From positions 62,001 through 126,000 of the forward strand of contig JAYQTK010000002.1 of the NCBI GenBank assembly GCA_038147335.1: 64,000 bases of DNA, read 5' to 3'. Of this stretch, positions 1 through 7,514 are shown piece after piece. Both the position numbers and the translations under genes were made by a program. Origin of the DNA: Marisimplicoccus sp038147335 (GTDB taxonomy: Bacteria; Bacteroidota; Bacteroidia; Flavobacteriales; Flavobacteriaceae). Under the pieces are notes generated by a model, which searched no databases, was not told the DNA's origin, and was given only the letters and a program-made list of their open reading frames with translations. The number at the start of each line of letters is the position of its first letter. The first letter of the stretch is position 1.

Positions 1-926
1 AACGATACACCTATTGCAAGATTAGATCCAGTTCCACCTCTTCTTTTAAACGAAGAGACTGAAATTGCTATAATTGTTAATATGAAACAAGAAAGAGGAA
101 TAGTATACCTTTTGTGACGAACAAGCAAGTGAGAATTTATTAATGGAGAACCCGCTCTTTTTTCATACCTAATTAAATTATTCAACTCAAAAAAATTCAA
201 TGTCTCTGCAACATAATTAAGTGGAGCTAAATCTTCTATATCAAAATCGAAAATAGTATCCTTTCTAGTATACCTTTCAATATTTTCTGTATCATCATAG
301 ACAGTTCTTTTGACATAATTTGTTAGTCTAAAAATTGAATCATCCCATCTAATATTTGAGGCAGAGATTTTATGATTTAATTTATTTCCATTAAAATTTT
401 CTAAAGTAAAATTAAATCCTCTCTTTCTTTTTGGGTCATAACTACTTATATATATGAATTCATTTTCATTAATTTGTTTAAAAAGTCTTGAGGTCTTTCT
501 TACATCCTCAGATTTTACATATTCAGAAATAAATTCATTAAAATTCTTGTTAGACTTTGGGACTATGAACATTACAGAGATTAATGCAAATACAACTACA
601 ATGGATGCTGAAATAAAGTATGGCTTCATAAGTCTTTGAAATGAGACACCTGAGGATAAGATAGCAGTTACTTCAGTATTATTTGCAAGTCTGGATGTAA
701 ACCAGATAACGGCTAGGAATAAAAAAACAGGATAAAGTTGACTTCCAAAATACCATATAAAGTCTATGTAGTAACCTATAATTTCATCACCTGGAACTTC
801 ATTTTCTCTGAATTTATCAATTTTTTCAGCAAAATCAACCATTATTCCAATAGGAATAAATAGTCCAAACATTATAAAGAAAGTACCTAAATATTTTTTT
901 ATTATGTACTTATCAAGAATCTTCAT
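1..926 (-). CDS. LptF/LptG-family permease (YjgP/YjgQ), 3' end beyond window
   Basis: Partial gene read leftwards and cut by the window start; about 308 residues are visible from the ATG at 926. The family forms the inner-membrane permease pair that, with the ATPase LptB, pulls lipopolysaccharide out of the membrane and passes it to the periplasmic bridge. Seen here: an N-terminal hydrophobic helix (FIMFGLFIPIGIMVDF), a second around the family-typical stretch VFLFLAVIWFTSRLANNTE and ILSSGVSF, a long polar periplasmic domain, and a third helix followed by SSFKRRGGTGSNLAIG near the cut. LptF and LptG cannot be told apart from this part. A TAnnTTTG element lies 5 nt upstream of the ATG. Confidence 0.85.
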   Translation of the reverse strand, partial: MKILDKYIIKKYLGTFFIMFGLFIPIGIMVDFAEKIDKFRENEVPGDEIIGYYIDFIWYFGSQLYPVFLFLAVIWFTSRLANNTEVTAILSSGVSFQRLMKPYFISASIVVVFALISVMFIVPKSNKNFNEFISEYVKSEDVRKTSRLFKQINENEFIYISSYDPKRKRGFNFTLENFNGNKLNHKISASNIRWDDSIFRLTNYVKRTVYDDTENIERYTRKDTIFDFDIEDLAPLNYVAETLNFFELNNLIRYEKRAGSPLINSHLLVRHKRYTIPLSCFILTIIAISVSSFKRRGGTGSNLAIGVS

Positions 927-931
927 CTTAT

Positions 932-939
932 CAAAATTA
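932..939 (-). promoter_or_regulatory. -7 element TAATTTTG of the lptF/G gene
   Basis: The minus strand reads TAATTTTG, a full match to the Bacteroidota -7 consensus TAnnTTTG, ending five bases before the ATG at 926. No TTG at -33 spacing was seen, so the call rests on one element in an AT-rich region. Confidence 0.35.
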
Positions 940-1013
940 GAAAAGTAATTAAGAAGAAATAAGCATTGTTAATTAATTATATAAAATTTATGATAAAAAG
1001 AAATTAAAGAATT

Positions 1014-1043
1014 TTGATAGTGAATTCTATAACCCTACTTTTA
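1014..1043 (+). promoter_or_regulatory. Promoter of the transketolase pair
   Basis: TTG at 1014-1016 is followed after 19 nt by TACTTTTA (1036-1043), seven of eight bases of TAnnTTTG. This spacing fits the Bacteroidota -33/-7 arrangement. It implies that the TTG at 1014 is a promoter base rather than a start codon, and that transcription begins at or just before the ATG at 1050. Confidence 0.45.
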
Positions 1044-1049
1044 CCACAA

Positions 1050-1871
1050 ATGAATGAAGATCTAAATAAACTTGTTTTTCAAGTAAGAAGAGATATTCTT
1101 AGAATGGTTCATGCAGTAAATTCTGGTCATCCAGGAGGATCACTTGGTTGTGTTGAATTTTTTGTTACACTATATAAGAAGATCCTTAGAAATGAGTCTG
1201 ACTTAAAAGATATGTTCATCTTGTCAAATGGTCATATATCACCAGTTTATTACAGCATACTTGCTAGAACTGGTCATTTTGAATTAAGTGAATTAAGTAC
1301 ATTTAGAAAGATAAATTCTAGACTTCAAGGCCATCCTACTAACCATGATGGATTACCCGGTGTTAATGTATCAACTGGGTCACTTGGTCAAGGACTTTCA
1401 GTTGGTATTGGAATAGCACTATCCAAAAAGTTAAATAATGATGATTCATTAGTATATGTTTTAACTGGAGATGGTGAACTTCAAGAAGGACAAAATTGGG
1501 AAGCATTTATGTTTGCCTCTGCAAAAAAAGTTGATAATATTATTGTTACAGTTGACTATAATGGACAACAAATAGATGGCTCCACAAAAAACGTTCTTGA
1601 TATAGGAAACCTAGACCAAAAACTAAAATCTTTTGGATGGGATGTTTTAGAAGTTAAAAATGGTAATTCCCTTGATGAAGTATTTGAAGTTCTTAATTCT
1701 GCAAAAGACAGAACCCATAAAGGCAAACCAATTGTTATCATAATGAATACAGTAATGGGTAATGGAGTGGATTTTATGATGCATACCCATAATTGGCATG
1801 GAGTTGCTCCAAATGATGAACAACTTGAGATTGCTCTTAGTCAAAACCCAGAAACTTTAGGAGATTATTAA
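1050..1871 (+). CDS. Transketolase, N-terminal subunit
   Basis: Thiamine-diphosphate-binding half of a transketolase encoded as two adjacent genes, as is common in Bacteroidota. Transketolase moves two-carbon units between sugar phosphates in the non-oxidative pentose phosphate pathway. Visible motifs are VNSGHPGGSLGC near the N-terminus (substrate and cofactor histidine), STGSLGQGLSVGIG, and the ThDP/Mg motif GDGELQEGQNWEA. A later H-T-H-NWHG segment also fits. The 273-residue length matches the family. The ATG at 1050 (MNEDLNK) is chosen over an in-frame TTG at 1014 because the protein then starts like its relatives and because 1014 looks like a -33 box. The next gene starts 2 nt after the stop. 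Confidence 0.93.
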   Translation: MNEDLNKLVFQVRRDILRMVHAVNSGHPGGSLGCVEFFVTLYKKILRNESDLKDMFILSNGHISPVYYSILARTGHFELSELSTFRKINSRLQGHPTNHDGLPGVNVSTGSLGQGLSVGIGIALSKKLNNDDSLVYVLTGDGELQEGQNWEAFMFASAKKVDNIIVTVDYNGQQIDGSTKNVLDIGNLDQKLKSFGWDVLEVKNGNSLDEVFEVLNSAKDRTHKGKPIVIIMNTVMGNGVDFMMHTHNWHGVAPNDEQLEIALSQNPETLGDY

Positions 1872-1872
1872 T

Positions 1873-2829
1873 ATGGATAGTTATACAAATCAAGGAAGTA
1901 AAGACACAAGGTCAGGTTTTGGAGAAGGGCTGACTGAACTGGGTAGGTCTAATTCCAATATCGTTGCTTTATGTGCAGATTTGACTGGTTCTTTAAAAAT
2001 GGGGGATTTCGCTAAGGAAAATCCTGAAAGATTTTTTCAAGCTGGTATTGCAGAGGCAAATATGATTGGAATTGCTGCAGGACTAGCTACTGGAGGTAAG
2101 ATTCCATATACTGGAACTTTTGCCAATTTTTCAACAGGAAGAGTATATGATCAAATAAGACAATCAATTGCTTATTCAGACAAGAATGTTAAAATATGTG
2201 CTTCACATGCAGGTATAACACTAGGTGAAGATGGGGCAACTCATCAAATTCTAGAGGATATAGGCCTTATGAAAATGTTACCTGGAATGACTGTTATAAA
2301 CACATGTGATTTTAATCAAACAAAATTAGCAACAATTGAAATTTCAAAAGTTGATGGTCCTGTTTATTTAAGATTCGGTAGACCTAAAGTACCTAATTTT
2401 ACTGATGTCAACGGTAATTTTAAAATTGGTGAAGGTGTTCTTCTAAAGGAAGGTTCAGATATTACAATCGTTGCTACAGGCCACCTAGTTTGGGAAGCAT
2501 TAGAAGCCTCAATTGAGTTAGGTAAATCAGGAATTAGTTGTGAGATTATTAATATCCATACAATTAAACCACTAGATGAAGAAATTATTTTAAAATCAGT
2601 TTCAAAGACTGGCTGTCTAGTATCTGCTGAAGAGCATAATATTTATGGTGGATTAGGTGAAAGTATTTCAAGAACTCTTGTCTTAAATAATCCTGTTCCT
2701 CAGGAATTTGTTGGAACGAAAGATACTTTTGGTGAATCAGGTACTCCAAGTGAATTAATGAAAAAATATGGTCTTGATAAGGATTCAATTATTAAGGCAT
2801 CAAAAAAAGTATTGGATAGAAAAAATTAA
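1873..2829 (+). CDS. Transketolase, C-terminal subunit
   Basis: Second half of the split transketolase: the pyrimidine-binding domain followed by the C-terminal domain, 318 residues. The N-terminal part has R-x-GFGEGLTELG and ALCADLTGSLK; residues ERFFQAGIAEANMIGIAAGLA carry the conserved glutamate that activates thiamine diphosphate; THQILEDIGLMK and the YLRFGRP segment are also family-typical. It should form the active enzyme with the product of the gene that ends 1 nt upstream, and the two are surely translated from one message. I see no truncation or frameshift. Confidence 0.93.
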   Translation: MDSYTNQGSKDTRSGFGEGLTELGRSNSNIVALCADLTGSLKMGDFAKENPERFFQAGIAEANMIGIAAGLATGGKIPYTGTFANFSTGRVYDQIRQSIAYSDKNVKICASHAGITLGEDGATHQILEDIGLMKMLPGMTVINTCDFNQTKLATIEISKVDGPVYLRFGRPKVPNFTDVNGNFKIGEGVLLKEGSDITIVATGHLVWEALEASIELGKSGISCEIINIHTIKPLDEEIILKSVSKTGCLVSAEEHNIYGGLGESISRTLVLNNPVPQEFVGTKDTFGESGTPSELMKKYGLDKDSIIKASKKVLDRKN

Positions 2830-2833
2830 TGTT

Positions 2834-3478
2834 ATGAGACTAATCTTTTTTTTACTATTTACATCTTCAGGTCTTCTAGCTCAAGGTAATCTAGGCTTTC
2901 AGTTTGGTTTAAATGATGATAATTTTGGATCAATAGAAAATATTAGTAATAAAATAGATAATTATGATCTTGATATTAAAAACTCAACTGGATTTCAATT
3001 TGGAGTTTTTACTGAAATTGATTTGATAACTTTTTATATAAGACCAGAGCTAAATTTAATTTTTTCAAAATCAAAAAATGCTGCAGCCTATTCATTAGAT
3101 GAAGGTATTAATATTGCAGAACATTCATACAAATCCTCAGAAATTCAATTACCTATTATTTTTGGATATAAAGTATTAGGTCCAATAAGTGTCTTTGGCG
3201 GACCTTCTTTTAAATACAATCTTTCAAACTCAAGTAATTTTAATCTTGAAGATATCAAAGACAAGTACACATTAAGTTTATTACTTGGTAGTAGAGTTAA
3301 GATAAGGTCTATAAGCGTTGGTCTTAGGTATGAAAGAGGACTGAATAATAATGAAGTACTTATAATAAACGCTAACGGAGTTGATTTAGATAATGCAAAT
3401 GTTGACCTAACAACAAACAAATTATCATTGAATATCTCATATGATATTCCTTACGGTTTATTCAAGAAAAAAGATTAA
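2834..3478 (+). CDS. Outer-membrane beta-barrel protein (PorT-like)
   Basis: Predicted 214-residue exported protein. The ATG at 2834 gives a clean signal peptide (MRLIFFLLFTSSGLLAQG), so the longer frame that begins inside the transketolase gene is not used. The mature part alternates short hydrophobic and polar stretches (GFQFGVFTEIDLITFYIRPELNLIFS; SLLLGSRVKIRSISVGLRYERGL) and ends in an aromatic-rich strand, as in small eight-stranded barrels of the outer-membrane beta-barrel domain family. A specific role cannot be assigned. It starts 4 nt after the transketolase stop and converges on the FKBP lipoprotein gene with a four-base overlap of stop codons. Confidence 0.7.
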   Translation: MRLIFFLLFTSSGLLAQGNLGFQFGLNDDNFGSIENISNKIDNYDLDIKNSTGFQFGVFTEIDLITFYIRPELNLIFSKSKNAAAYSLDEGINIAEHSYKSSEIQLPIIFGYKVLGPISVFGGPSFKYNLSNSSNFNLEDIKDKYTLSLLLGSRVKIRSISVGLRYERGLNNNEVLIINANGVDLDNANVDLTTNKLSLNISYDIPYGLFKKKD

Positions 3479-4347
3479 TTATTTGGATCTAGATAGTCTG
3501 GAATACCGTCATTATCGGTATCATCAATAATTGCATCATTATTTTTATCTAGCTCATTAATTGTAAGAATTCCATCTCCGTCATCGTCAGCGTCATACAT
3601 ATTCCAAATTCTATCTCCATCAGTATCATCTCTAAATGGTTTACCATCTCCATCAATGTCTTCAAATATTGATAAAACACCATCATTATCATGATCTGTA
3701 TCAGTATAGGTCATTAACTTTACAGAAAAAATTAAAGGAGAGTATTCAGGTATTCCTGCACTTGTATTCTCAAAGTAACCTAATCCAGAAGGAAAAATAA
3801 ATATTCCAACCCCAAAAGAATTATATTCAATAGTTCCATTAGAATTCTCAGAATATACGCCTGTTCTTAACTCTGAAACACCCTCTCTAAAACCCTCTAG
3901 TGCATTAGCTAAATCTAACCATACAGGAAATTTTCTCTTATCAAAGGTTTCACCTGAAGTAAGTTTTCCTTCATAGGCAACATAAACAGAATCTGCAATA
4001 GATGGTCTTGTGTTTGAACCCTCCCTTGCAATTATATAGTATAAATTGTGGGGAACATCATTTTCATCAGAGTCTTTAACATTTATAGTTTTCACATTAG
4101 CCATGTCAAATAATGATAGTCTAGATGAATTGTCACTTAATTTATCAATTTTAAGATCAATATTTGAATTGTTATTAAAATCCTCATAATTATAAGTATG
4201 AGTTTGGAGATATTCTTCTAGAATAGATTGATCCACAAGAACCTGATCACTATATTCTCTAATTACATATTGAGGGGTATCATCATCTTTCTTACATTGA
4301 AGAAAAATAAAGAAAACTGGTAAAAGGAAAAATAGTTTTTTCTTCAT
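3475..4347 (-). CDS. FKBP-type peptidyl-prolyl isomerase lipoprotein with TSP3-like calcium repeats
   Basis: 290 residues. The N-terminus is a lipoprotein signal (MKKKLFFLLPVFFIFLQC, lipobox cysteine at residue 18). The middle resembles an FKBP fold: DSVYVAYEGKLTSGETFD, a GFREGVSELRTG segment, and IFIFPSGLGYF followed by the terminal strand LIFSVKLM. From about residue 212 the protein changes to acidic repeats (DTDHDNDGV, DIDGDGKP, DTDGDRIWN, DADDDGDGI, DTDNDGIPD), typical of thrombospondin type 3 calcium-binding repeats. It is therefore probably a surface or periplasmic folding factor anchored in a membrane by lipid. Whether the isomerase active site is complete cannot be judged by eye. Confidence 0.8.
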   Translation of the reverse strand: MKKKLFFLLPVFFIFLQCKKDDDTPQYVIREYSDQVLVDQSILEEYLQTHTYNYEDFNNNSNIDLKIDKLSDNSSRLSLFDMANVKTINVKDSDENDVPHNLYYIIAREGSNTRPSIADSVYVAYEGKLTSGETFDKRKFPVWLDLANALEGFREGVSELRTGVYSENSNGTIEYNSFGVGIFIFPSGLGYFENTSAGIPEYSPLIFSVKLMTYTDTDHDNDGVLSIFEDIDGDGKPFRDDTDGDRIWNMYDADDDGDGILTINELDKNNDAIIDDTDNDGIPDYLDPNN

Positions 4348-4399
4348 AATTTAGTGCGAAGATACAATATTACTTGATTTATTTTATAACTAAAATTTC

Positions 4400-4909
4400 A
4401 TGAAAAAGCTTTCAGAAAAGAATATAATTTTAAACAACTCAGATATTGAAAAAAAAATTCAAAGAATTAGTTTACAAATTCTTGAAGACAATACAGATGA
4501 AGACTCCTTAGTAGTTTTTGGTATTTCTGATAATGGTTTAGTTATTGCAAAGAAATTAATTAATCACCTAAATAAAATATCAAATCTTAAATCAAATCTA
4601 ATCCAAGTAATAATCGACAAGGATGATCCTATTGGGTCTGTTAAATATGACACAAAATTTGATATTAATTCTTCTTCAGTGCTTATAATTGATGATGTAT
4701 CTCAATCAGGAAAGACATTACAATCAGTAATCAGCAACCTTTTGATTTATAAACCAAATAAAATAAAAACAGCTGTTATTGTAAATAGGGATCAAACACT
4801 TTTTCCTGTAAAAATTGATTATAGCGGTATTAGCTTATCAACGTCAGTTAATGAACATGTAAGTTTTATCTCTAATAAAAACAATGAGCTGGAAGTATAC
4901 TTAAGCTAA
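4400..4909 (+). CDS. Phosphoribosyltransferase-domain protein (PyrR/Hpt-like)
   Basis: A 169-residue type I phosphoribosyltransferase. The PRPP-binding loop is clear: SVLIIDDVSQSGKTLQSVI, two acidic residues after hydrophobics followed by a small-residue loop. An upstream GISDNGLVIAKKL segment fits the pyrophosphate loop. The overall pattern is closest to PyrR-like proteins, which either use uracil or regulate pyrimidine genes, but the substrate cannot be read from sequence alone. It is convergent with shikimate kinase and the two reading frames overlap by nine bases. Confidence 0.8.
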   Translation: MKKLSEKNIILNNSDIEKKIQRISLQILEDNTDEDSLVVFGISDNGLVIAKKLINHLNKISNLKSNLIQVIIDKDDPIGSVKYDTKFDINSSSVLIIDDVSQSGKTLQSVISNLLIYKPNKIKTAVIVNRDQTLFPVKIDYSGISLSTSVNEHVSFISNKNNELEVYLS

Positions 4910-5428
4910 AACGTCCTTAATTAGCTTAGTAATCTGATTTATTTCTAAATTGTCTGTAGTGATTTTAATTTCAGCTTTTTCGTAGTAATAACTTCTTTCA
5001 AAAAGGTGTTTATTAATAAAATCTTTAAGATCATTATCAGATTTTAAATGAGAAATAATTGGACGCTTAGTTTTCCCATCCTTAAGTCTATTAATTAGTG
5101 AATTAACTGATGCTTTTAAATATATTGTTGTTGAATCGGGAGTATTGGTAATAATTTCAATATTAGATTCAAAACAAGGAGTACCTCCTCCCAACGAGAT
5201 AACTTTTTTTTCTTTTTTTTTAGATAGAGTCTCTAAGTATTTATTCTCCAGGTTTCTAAAATAGACTTCATTATGATCATTAAAGATTTCTGAAATTTTT
5301 TTCTTTTCTCCTAATTCAATAAAATTATCTAAGTCATAGAACTCATAATCGATAGATTTAGAAAGAGATTTCCCTATTACAGTTTTGCCTGCTCCCATAT
5401 ACCCAAAAAGAAATATTGTATTGACCAT
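4901..5428 (-). CDS. aroK: Shikimate kinase
   Basis: 175-residue kinase that phosphorylates shikimate in the aromatic amino acid pathway. Residues 9-16 are the P-loop GYMGAGKT. Next comes the shikimate-binding acidic pair in FYDLDNFIE, then FRNLENKYL, the GGG motif in VISLGGGTPCF, and the lid region with RLKDGKTKRPII. Length and domain order match the family. A -7 box TAAATTTG lies 7 nt upstream of the ATG, so the 5' leader would be very short or absent. Confidence 0.93.
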   Translation of the reverse strand: MVNTIFLFGYMGAGKTVIGKSLSKSIDYEFYDLDNFIELGEKKKISEIFNDHNEVYFRNLENKYLETLSKKKEKKVISLGGGTPCFESNIEIITNTPDSTTIYLKASVNSLINRLKDGKTKRPIISHLKSDNDLKDFINKHLFERSYYYEKAEIKITTDNLEINQITKLIKDVLA

Positions 5429-5435
5429 AGATTAA

Positions 5436-5443
5436 CAAATTTA
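5436..5443 (-). promoter_or_regulatory. -7 element TAAATTTG of aroK
   Basis: The minus strand reads TAAATTTG, a full match to TAnnTTTG, seven bases ahead of the aroK ATG at 5428. I found no TTG at the right distance upstream. Confidence 0.4.
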
Positions 5444-5458
5444 TAATAAAAAAGATGA

Positions 5459-5488
5459 TTGAATAATGAATATTTCAATGTATATTTG
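5459..5488 (+). promoter_or_regulatory. Promoter of the tRNA-Lys / tRNA-Leu unit
   Basis: TTG at 5459-5461, a 19-nt spacer, and TATATTTG at 5481-5488 give a complete Bacteroidota-type promoter. The mature tRNA-Lys begins 13 nt after the -7 element, which fits a stable-RNA operon with a short leader. Confidence 0.6.
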
Positions 5489-5500
5489 ACCTCTTTTTTA

Positions 5501-5573
5501 GACCTGGTAGCTCAGTTGGTAGAGCATCTCCCTTTTAAGGAGAGGGTCCTGGGTTCGAGCCCCAGCCAGGTCA
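5501..5573 (+). tRNA. tRNA-Lys (anticodon TTT)
   Basis: Complete cloverleaf: acceptor GACCTGG pairs with CCAGGTC, D arm GCTC/GAGC, anticodon stem TCTCC/GGAGA with loop CTTTTAA and anticodon TTT at 5534-5536, and T arm around GGTTCGAG. The discriminator is A and no CCA is encoded. It is the first gene of a two-tRNA unit. Confidence 0.97.
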
Positions 5574-5590
5574 CTACCCTTTTTTTTTAA

Positions 5591-5674
5591 GCCTACGTGG
5601 TGAAATTGGTATACACGCTACCTTGAGGGGGTAGTGAGCTTAAGCTCGTGCTGGTTCGAGTCCAGTCGTAGGCA
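5591..5674 (+). tRNA. tRNA-Leu (anticodon GAG)
   Basis: Acceptor GCCTACG pairs with CGTAGGC. The anticodon stem CTACC/GGTAG holds a loop TTGAGGG with anticodon GAG at 5625-5627, and there is a long class II variable arm (TGAGCTTAAGCTCG) as expected for leucine. The discriminator is A and CCA is not encoded. It lies 17 nt after tRNA-Lys and its 3' end is 2 nt from the likely ancestral stop codon of the convergent repeat-protein gene. Confidence 0.96.
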
Positions 5675-5741
5675 CTTTATTTCCTTTTAAACAGACTCTT
5701 AACTCTTGAAAATATTCCTTTTGATTTAGGTTTTTCATCCT

Positions 5742-6036
5742 CTACTTTCTCCTCAACAACTTCTTCTACTTTCTCCTCAACAACTTCTTCTACTTTCTCC
5801 TCAACAACTTCTTCTCTACTCTACTTTCTCCTTAACAACTTCCTCTACTTTCTCCTCAACAACTTCCTCTACTTTCTCCTCAACAACTTCCTCTACTTTC
5901 TCCTCAACAACTTCCTCTACTTTCTCCTCAACAACTTCCTCTACTTTCTCCTCAACAACTTCCTCTACTTTCTCCTCAACAACTTCTTCTACTTTCTCCT
6001 CAACAACTTCTTCTACTTTCTCCTCAACAACCTCTT
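5742..6036. repeat. Twelve-copy 24-bp tandem repeat encoding EEKVEEVV
   Basis: Units start at 5742, 5766 and 5790, then nine more from 5821 to 6036, each 24 bp and near-identical (CTACTTTCTCCTCAACAACT plus four bases). Read leftwards each unit encodes EEKVEEVV in the gene that starts at 6619. Units differ mainly at one site (TTCT or TCCT). Between unit 3 and unit 4 there are seven extra bases (5814-5820, CTCTACT) that break the 24-bp phase and the reading frame. Because the unit is a multiple of three, simple unit gain or loss would be neutral for frame, but this insertion is not. Confidence 0.95.
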
Positions 6037-6619
6037 GTGCTTTTTGTTCTATATTTTCCTTTTGCTTAGCAACCTCATTCATCATTTTTTCTTCCATTTC
6101 CTTACCTTTTTTAAATACAAAAGTTTTTTCAAGATTTCTATTAAATAACTCAGAGTCGAATTCTCCTTCTCCTTTTTTTAAACTATGCCATTCACCATTC
6201 TCATAAACATCTATATCTAGGTTATTTATGCTCATAGGACTAAATGTTGCGTACCATTCAGTTGGATCAGCTCCTTTTGACTTACCAATTTCTGCCATTT
6301 TTTCCCATAACATAGGATTTACCTTAGATTTATGCTTATACTTTGCAAATGTTACAAATAATGAATTGAGATTAGTAACAAGCCTTGCACATCCTATATA
6401 CTTTTCAAATTCTTCAGGTGTGTTTAAATCAAATTCTTTATTTCCATCATTAAATCTTTTAAATGCTGAATATTCCCATTTATTGTTTGTAGAGAACCAC
6501 AAACCTGGCTTCTTTACCTTAAGCATTTTTTCTGTCTGAGAAGTTAGTACTTTACCAACTTTAAAAATTTCTATAAGATGAGATAATGATGTATAGTGAT
6601 ATAGTAAAGTTTTTTCCAT
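5816..6619 (-). CDS. Unrecognised protein, possible ADP-ribosyltransferase-like N-terminus with EEKVEEVV repeat tail; C-terminus frameshifted
   Basis: As it stands the protein has 267 residues. The first half opens with TLLYHYTSLSHLIEIFKVGK and later GLWFSTNNKWEYSA, a pattern that recalls the H-x-T opening of DarT/Tpt1-like or DUF2971-like folds; this is only a resemblance. The second half is a highly charged EEKVEEVV repeat, probably a long helix or coiled coil. A seven-base insertion at 5814-5820 ends the frame at a TAG at 5816. Without it the frame would run through three more repeats into a basic tail (KSKGIFSRVKSLFKRK) ending at 5677, giving about 311 residues. The ATG at 6619 is used because the alternative TTG at 6625 lies inside the -7 box. 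Confidence 0.7.
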   Translation of the reverse strand: MEKTLLYHYTSLSHLIEIFKVGKVLTSQTEKMLKVKKPGLWFSTNNKWEYSAFKRFNDGNKEFDLNTPEEFEKYIGCARLVTNLNSLFVTFAKYKHKSKVNPMLWEKMAEIGKSKGADPTEWYATFSPMSINNLDIDVYENGEWHSLKKGEGEFDSELFNRNLEKTFVFKKGKEMEEKMMNEVAKQKENIEQKAQEVVEEKVEEVVEEKVEEVVEEKVEEVVEEKVEEVVEEKVEEVVEEKVEEVVEEKVEEVVEEKVEEVVKEKVE

Positions 6620-6622
6620 ATT

Positions 6623-6630
6623 CAAAGATA
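6623..6630 (-). promoter_or_regulatory. -7 element TATCTTTG of the repeat-protein gene
   Basis: The minus strand reads TATCTTTG, ending three bases before the ATG at 6619. Transcription would start at or next to the start codon, giving a leaderless message. It sits back to back with the crtB promoter in a 46-bp divergent spacer. Confidence 0.5.
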
Positions 6631-6634
6631 TGAA

Positions 6635-6661
6635 TTGATTTACTCATTTTACGTATTTTTG
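6635..6661 (+). promoter_or_regulatory. Promoter of crtB-crtZ
   Basis: TATTTTTG at 6654-6661 matches TAnnTTTG and ends four bases before the crtB ATG at 6666. A TTG at 6635-6637 lies 16 nt upstream, slightly short of the usual spacing. As for the divergent gene, a leaderless message is likely. Confidence 0.45.
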
Positions 6662-6665
6662 TTAT

Positions 6666-7514
6666 ATGAAATCTATCTTTGATAAAGTATCAGAAGACTC
6701 AAGTAAAATCGTAATTAAACGATATAGTACTTCTTTTTATTTCTCAAGTAGTTTATTGTCAAAATCCATAAGGCAAGATATTTTTAATATTTATGGTTTT
6801 GTTAGACTTGCGGATGAGATTGTTGATACATTTCACGAGTTCCCTAAAAAAGAACTATTAAATGAGTTTGAAGAGGAATTATGGAGGAGTATAGAGAATA
6901 AAATTAGCTTAAATCCAATTCTTAACTCATTTCAAAACACTGTAAATAGATATTCTATTCCAAAGGATTTAATTAGATCATTTCTAGATAGTATGAAAAT
7001 GGATTTGGAAAAGAAGGAATACAACTCTGTAGAAGAATATAAAAAATATATTTATGGATCTGCAGATGTTGTTGGTTTGATGTGCTTAAAGGTGTTTGTT
7101 AAGGGTTCTGACACTTTATATTCAGATCTTAGCGATTATGCTATATCTCTTGGATCAGCATTTCAAAAGGTAAATTTTTTAAGAGATCTTAAAGATGACT
7201 CAAATATTTTAAAGCGTGTGTATTTTCCAAATGTCAATATGGATGATTTTAATGAAGAATCAAAAAAAGAAATTATTAATGAAATTGAATTAGATTTTAA
7301 AAATGCAATAAAAGGAATAGCTAGATTACCGAAAAATTCTCGCTTTGCAGTTTACATAGCATACAGATATTATAATAAGCTACTTAAAAAACTTAAGAGA
7401 ACATCTTCTGAAAATATTGTTAAAAAGAGAGTGAGAATTCATAATTTCCAAAAGTTTACTGTTATTGCTCGTTCTTATGTTAAATATCAATTAAATTTAA
7501 TTCAATGGATATAG
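6666..7514 (+). CDS. crtB: Phytoene synthase (squalene/phytoene synthase family)
   Basis: 282 residues. The family joins two geranylgeranyl diphosphates head to head to make phytoene, the first committed carotenoid. Two aspartate-rich motifs are visible: VRLADEIVDTFHE in the first third and VNFLRDLKDDSN in the second half, both binding diphosphate through Mg. The YSTSFYFSSSLL start and the Y-GSADVVGLMCLKVF segment are also family-typical. The stop overlaps crtZ by 10 nt, so the two are co-translated. The desaturase crtI, often next to crtB in flavobacteria, is not in this window. Confidence 0.92.
   Translation: MKSIFDKVSEDSSKIVIKRYSTSFYFSSSLLSKSIRQDIFNIYGFVRLADEIVDTFHEFPKKELLNEFEEELWRSIENKISLNPILNSFQNTVNRYSIPKDLIRSFLDSMKMDLEKKEYNSVEEYKKYIYGSADVVGLMCLKVFVKGSDTLYSDLSDYAISLGSAFQKVNFLRDLKDDSNILKRVYFPNVNMDDFNEESKKEIINEIELDFKNAIKGIARLPKNSRFAVYIAYRYYNKLLKKLKRTSSENIVKKRVRIHNFQKFTVIARSYVKYQLNLIQWI

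Noticed and set aside
454..639. Open frames opposite to real genes (for example 454-639, 22417-22605, 58549-58797)
   Set aside because: They lie antisense to well-supported genes, have no promoter and have amino acid compositions typical of shadow frames.
1014..1049. Longer transketolase start at TTG 1014
   Set aside because: The TTG fits a -33 promoter box with TACTTTTA 19 nt downstream, and the protein from ATG 1050 starts like its relatives.
2768..2833. Longer N-terminus of the barrel protein reaching into the transketolase gene
   Set aside because: It is charged and would bury the signal peptide that starts at 2834.
5742..6036. Regular repeat considered as a CRISPR array
   Set aside because: Units are contiguous 24-bp copies without unique spacers, and they encode EEKVEEVV in frame; this is a protein-coding tandem repeat.
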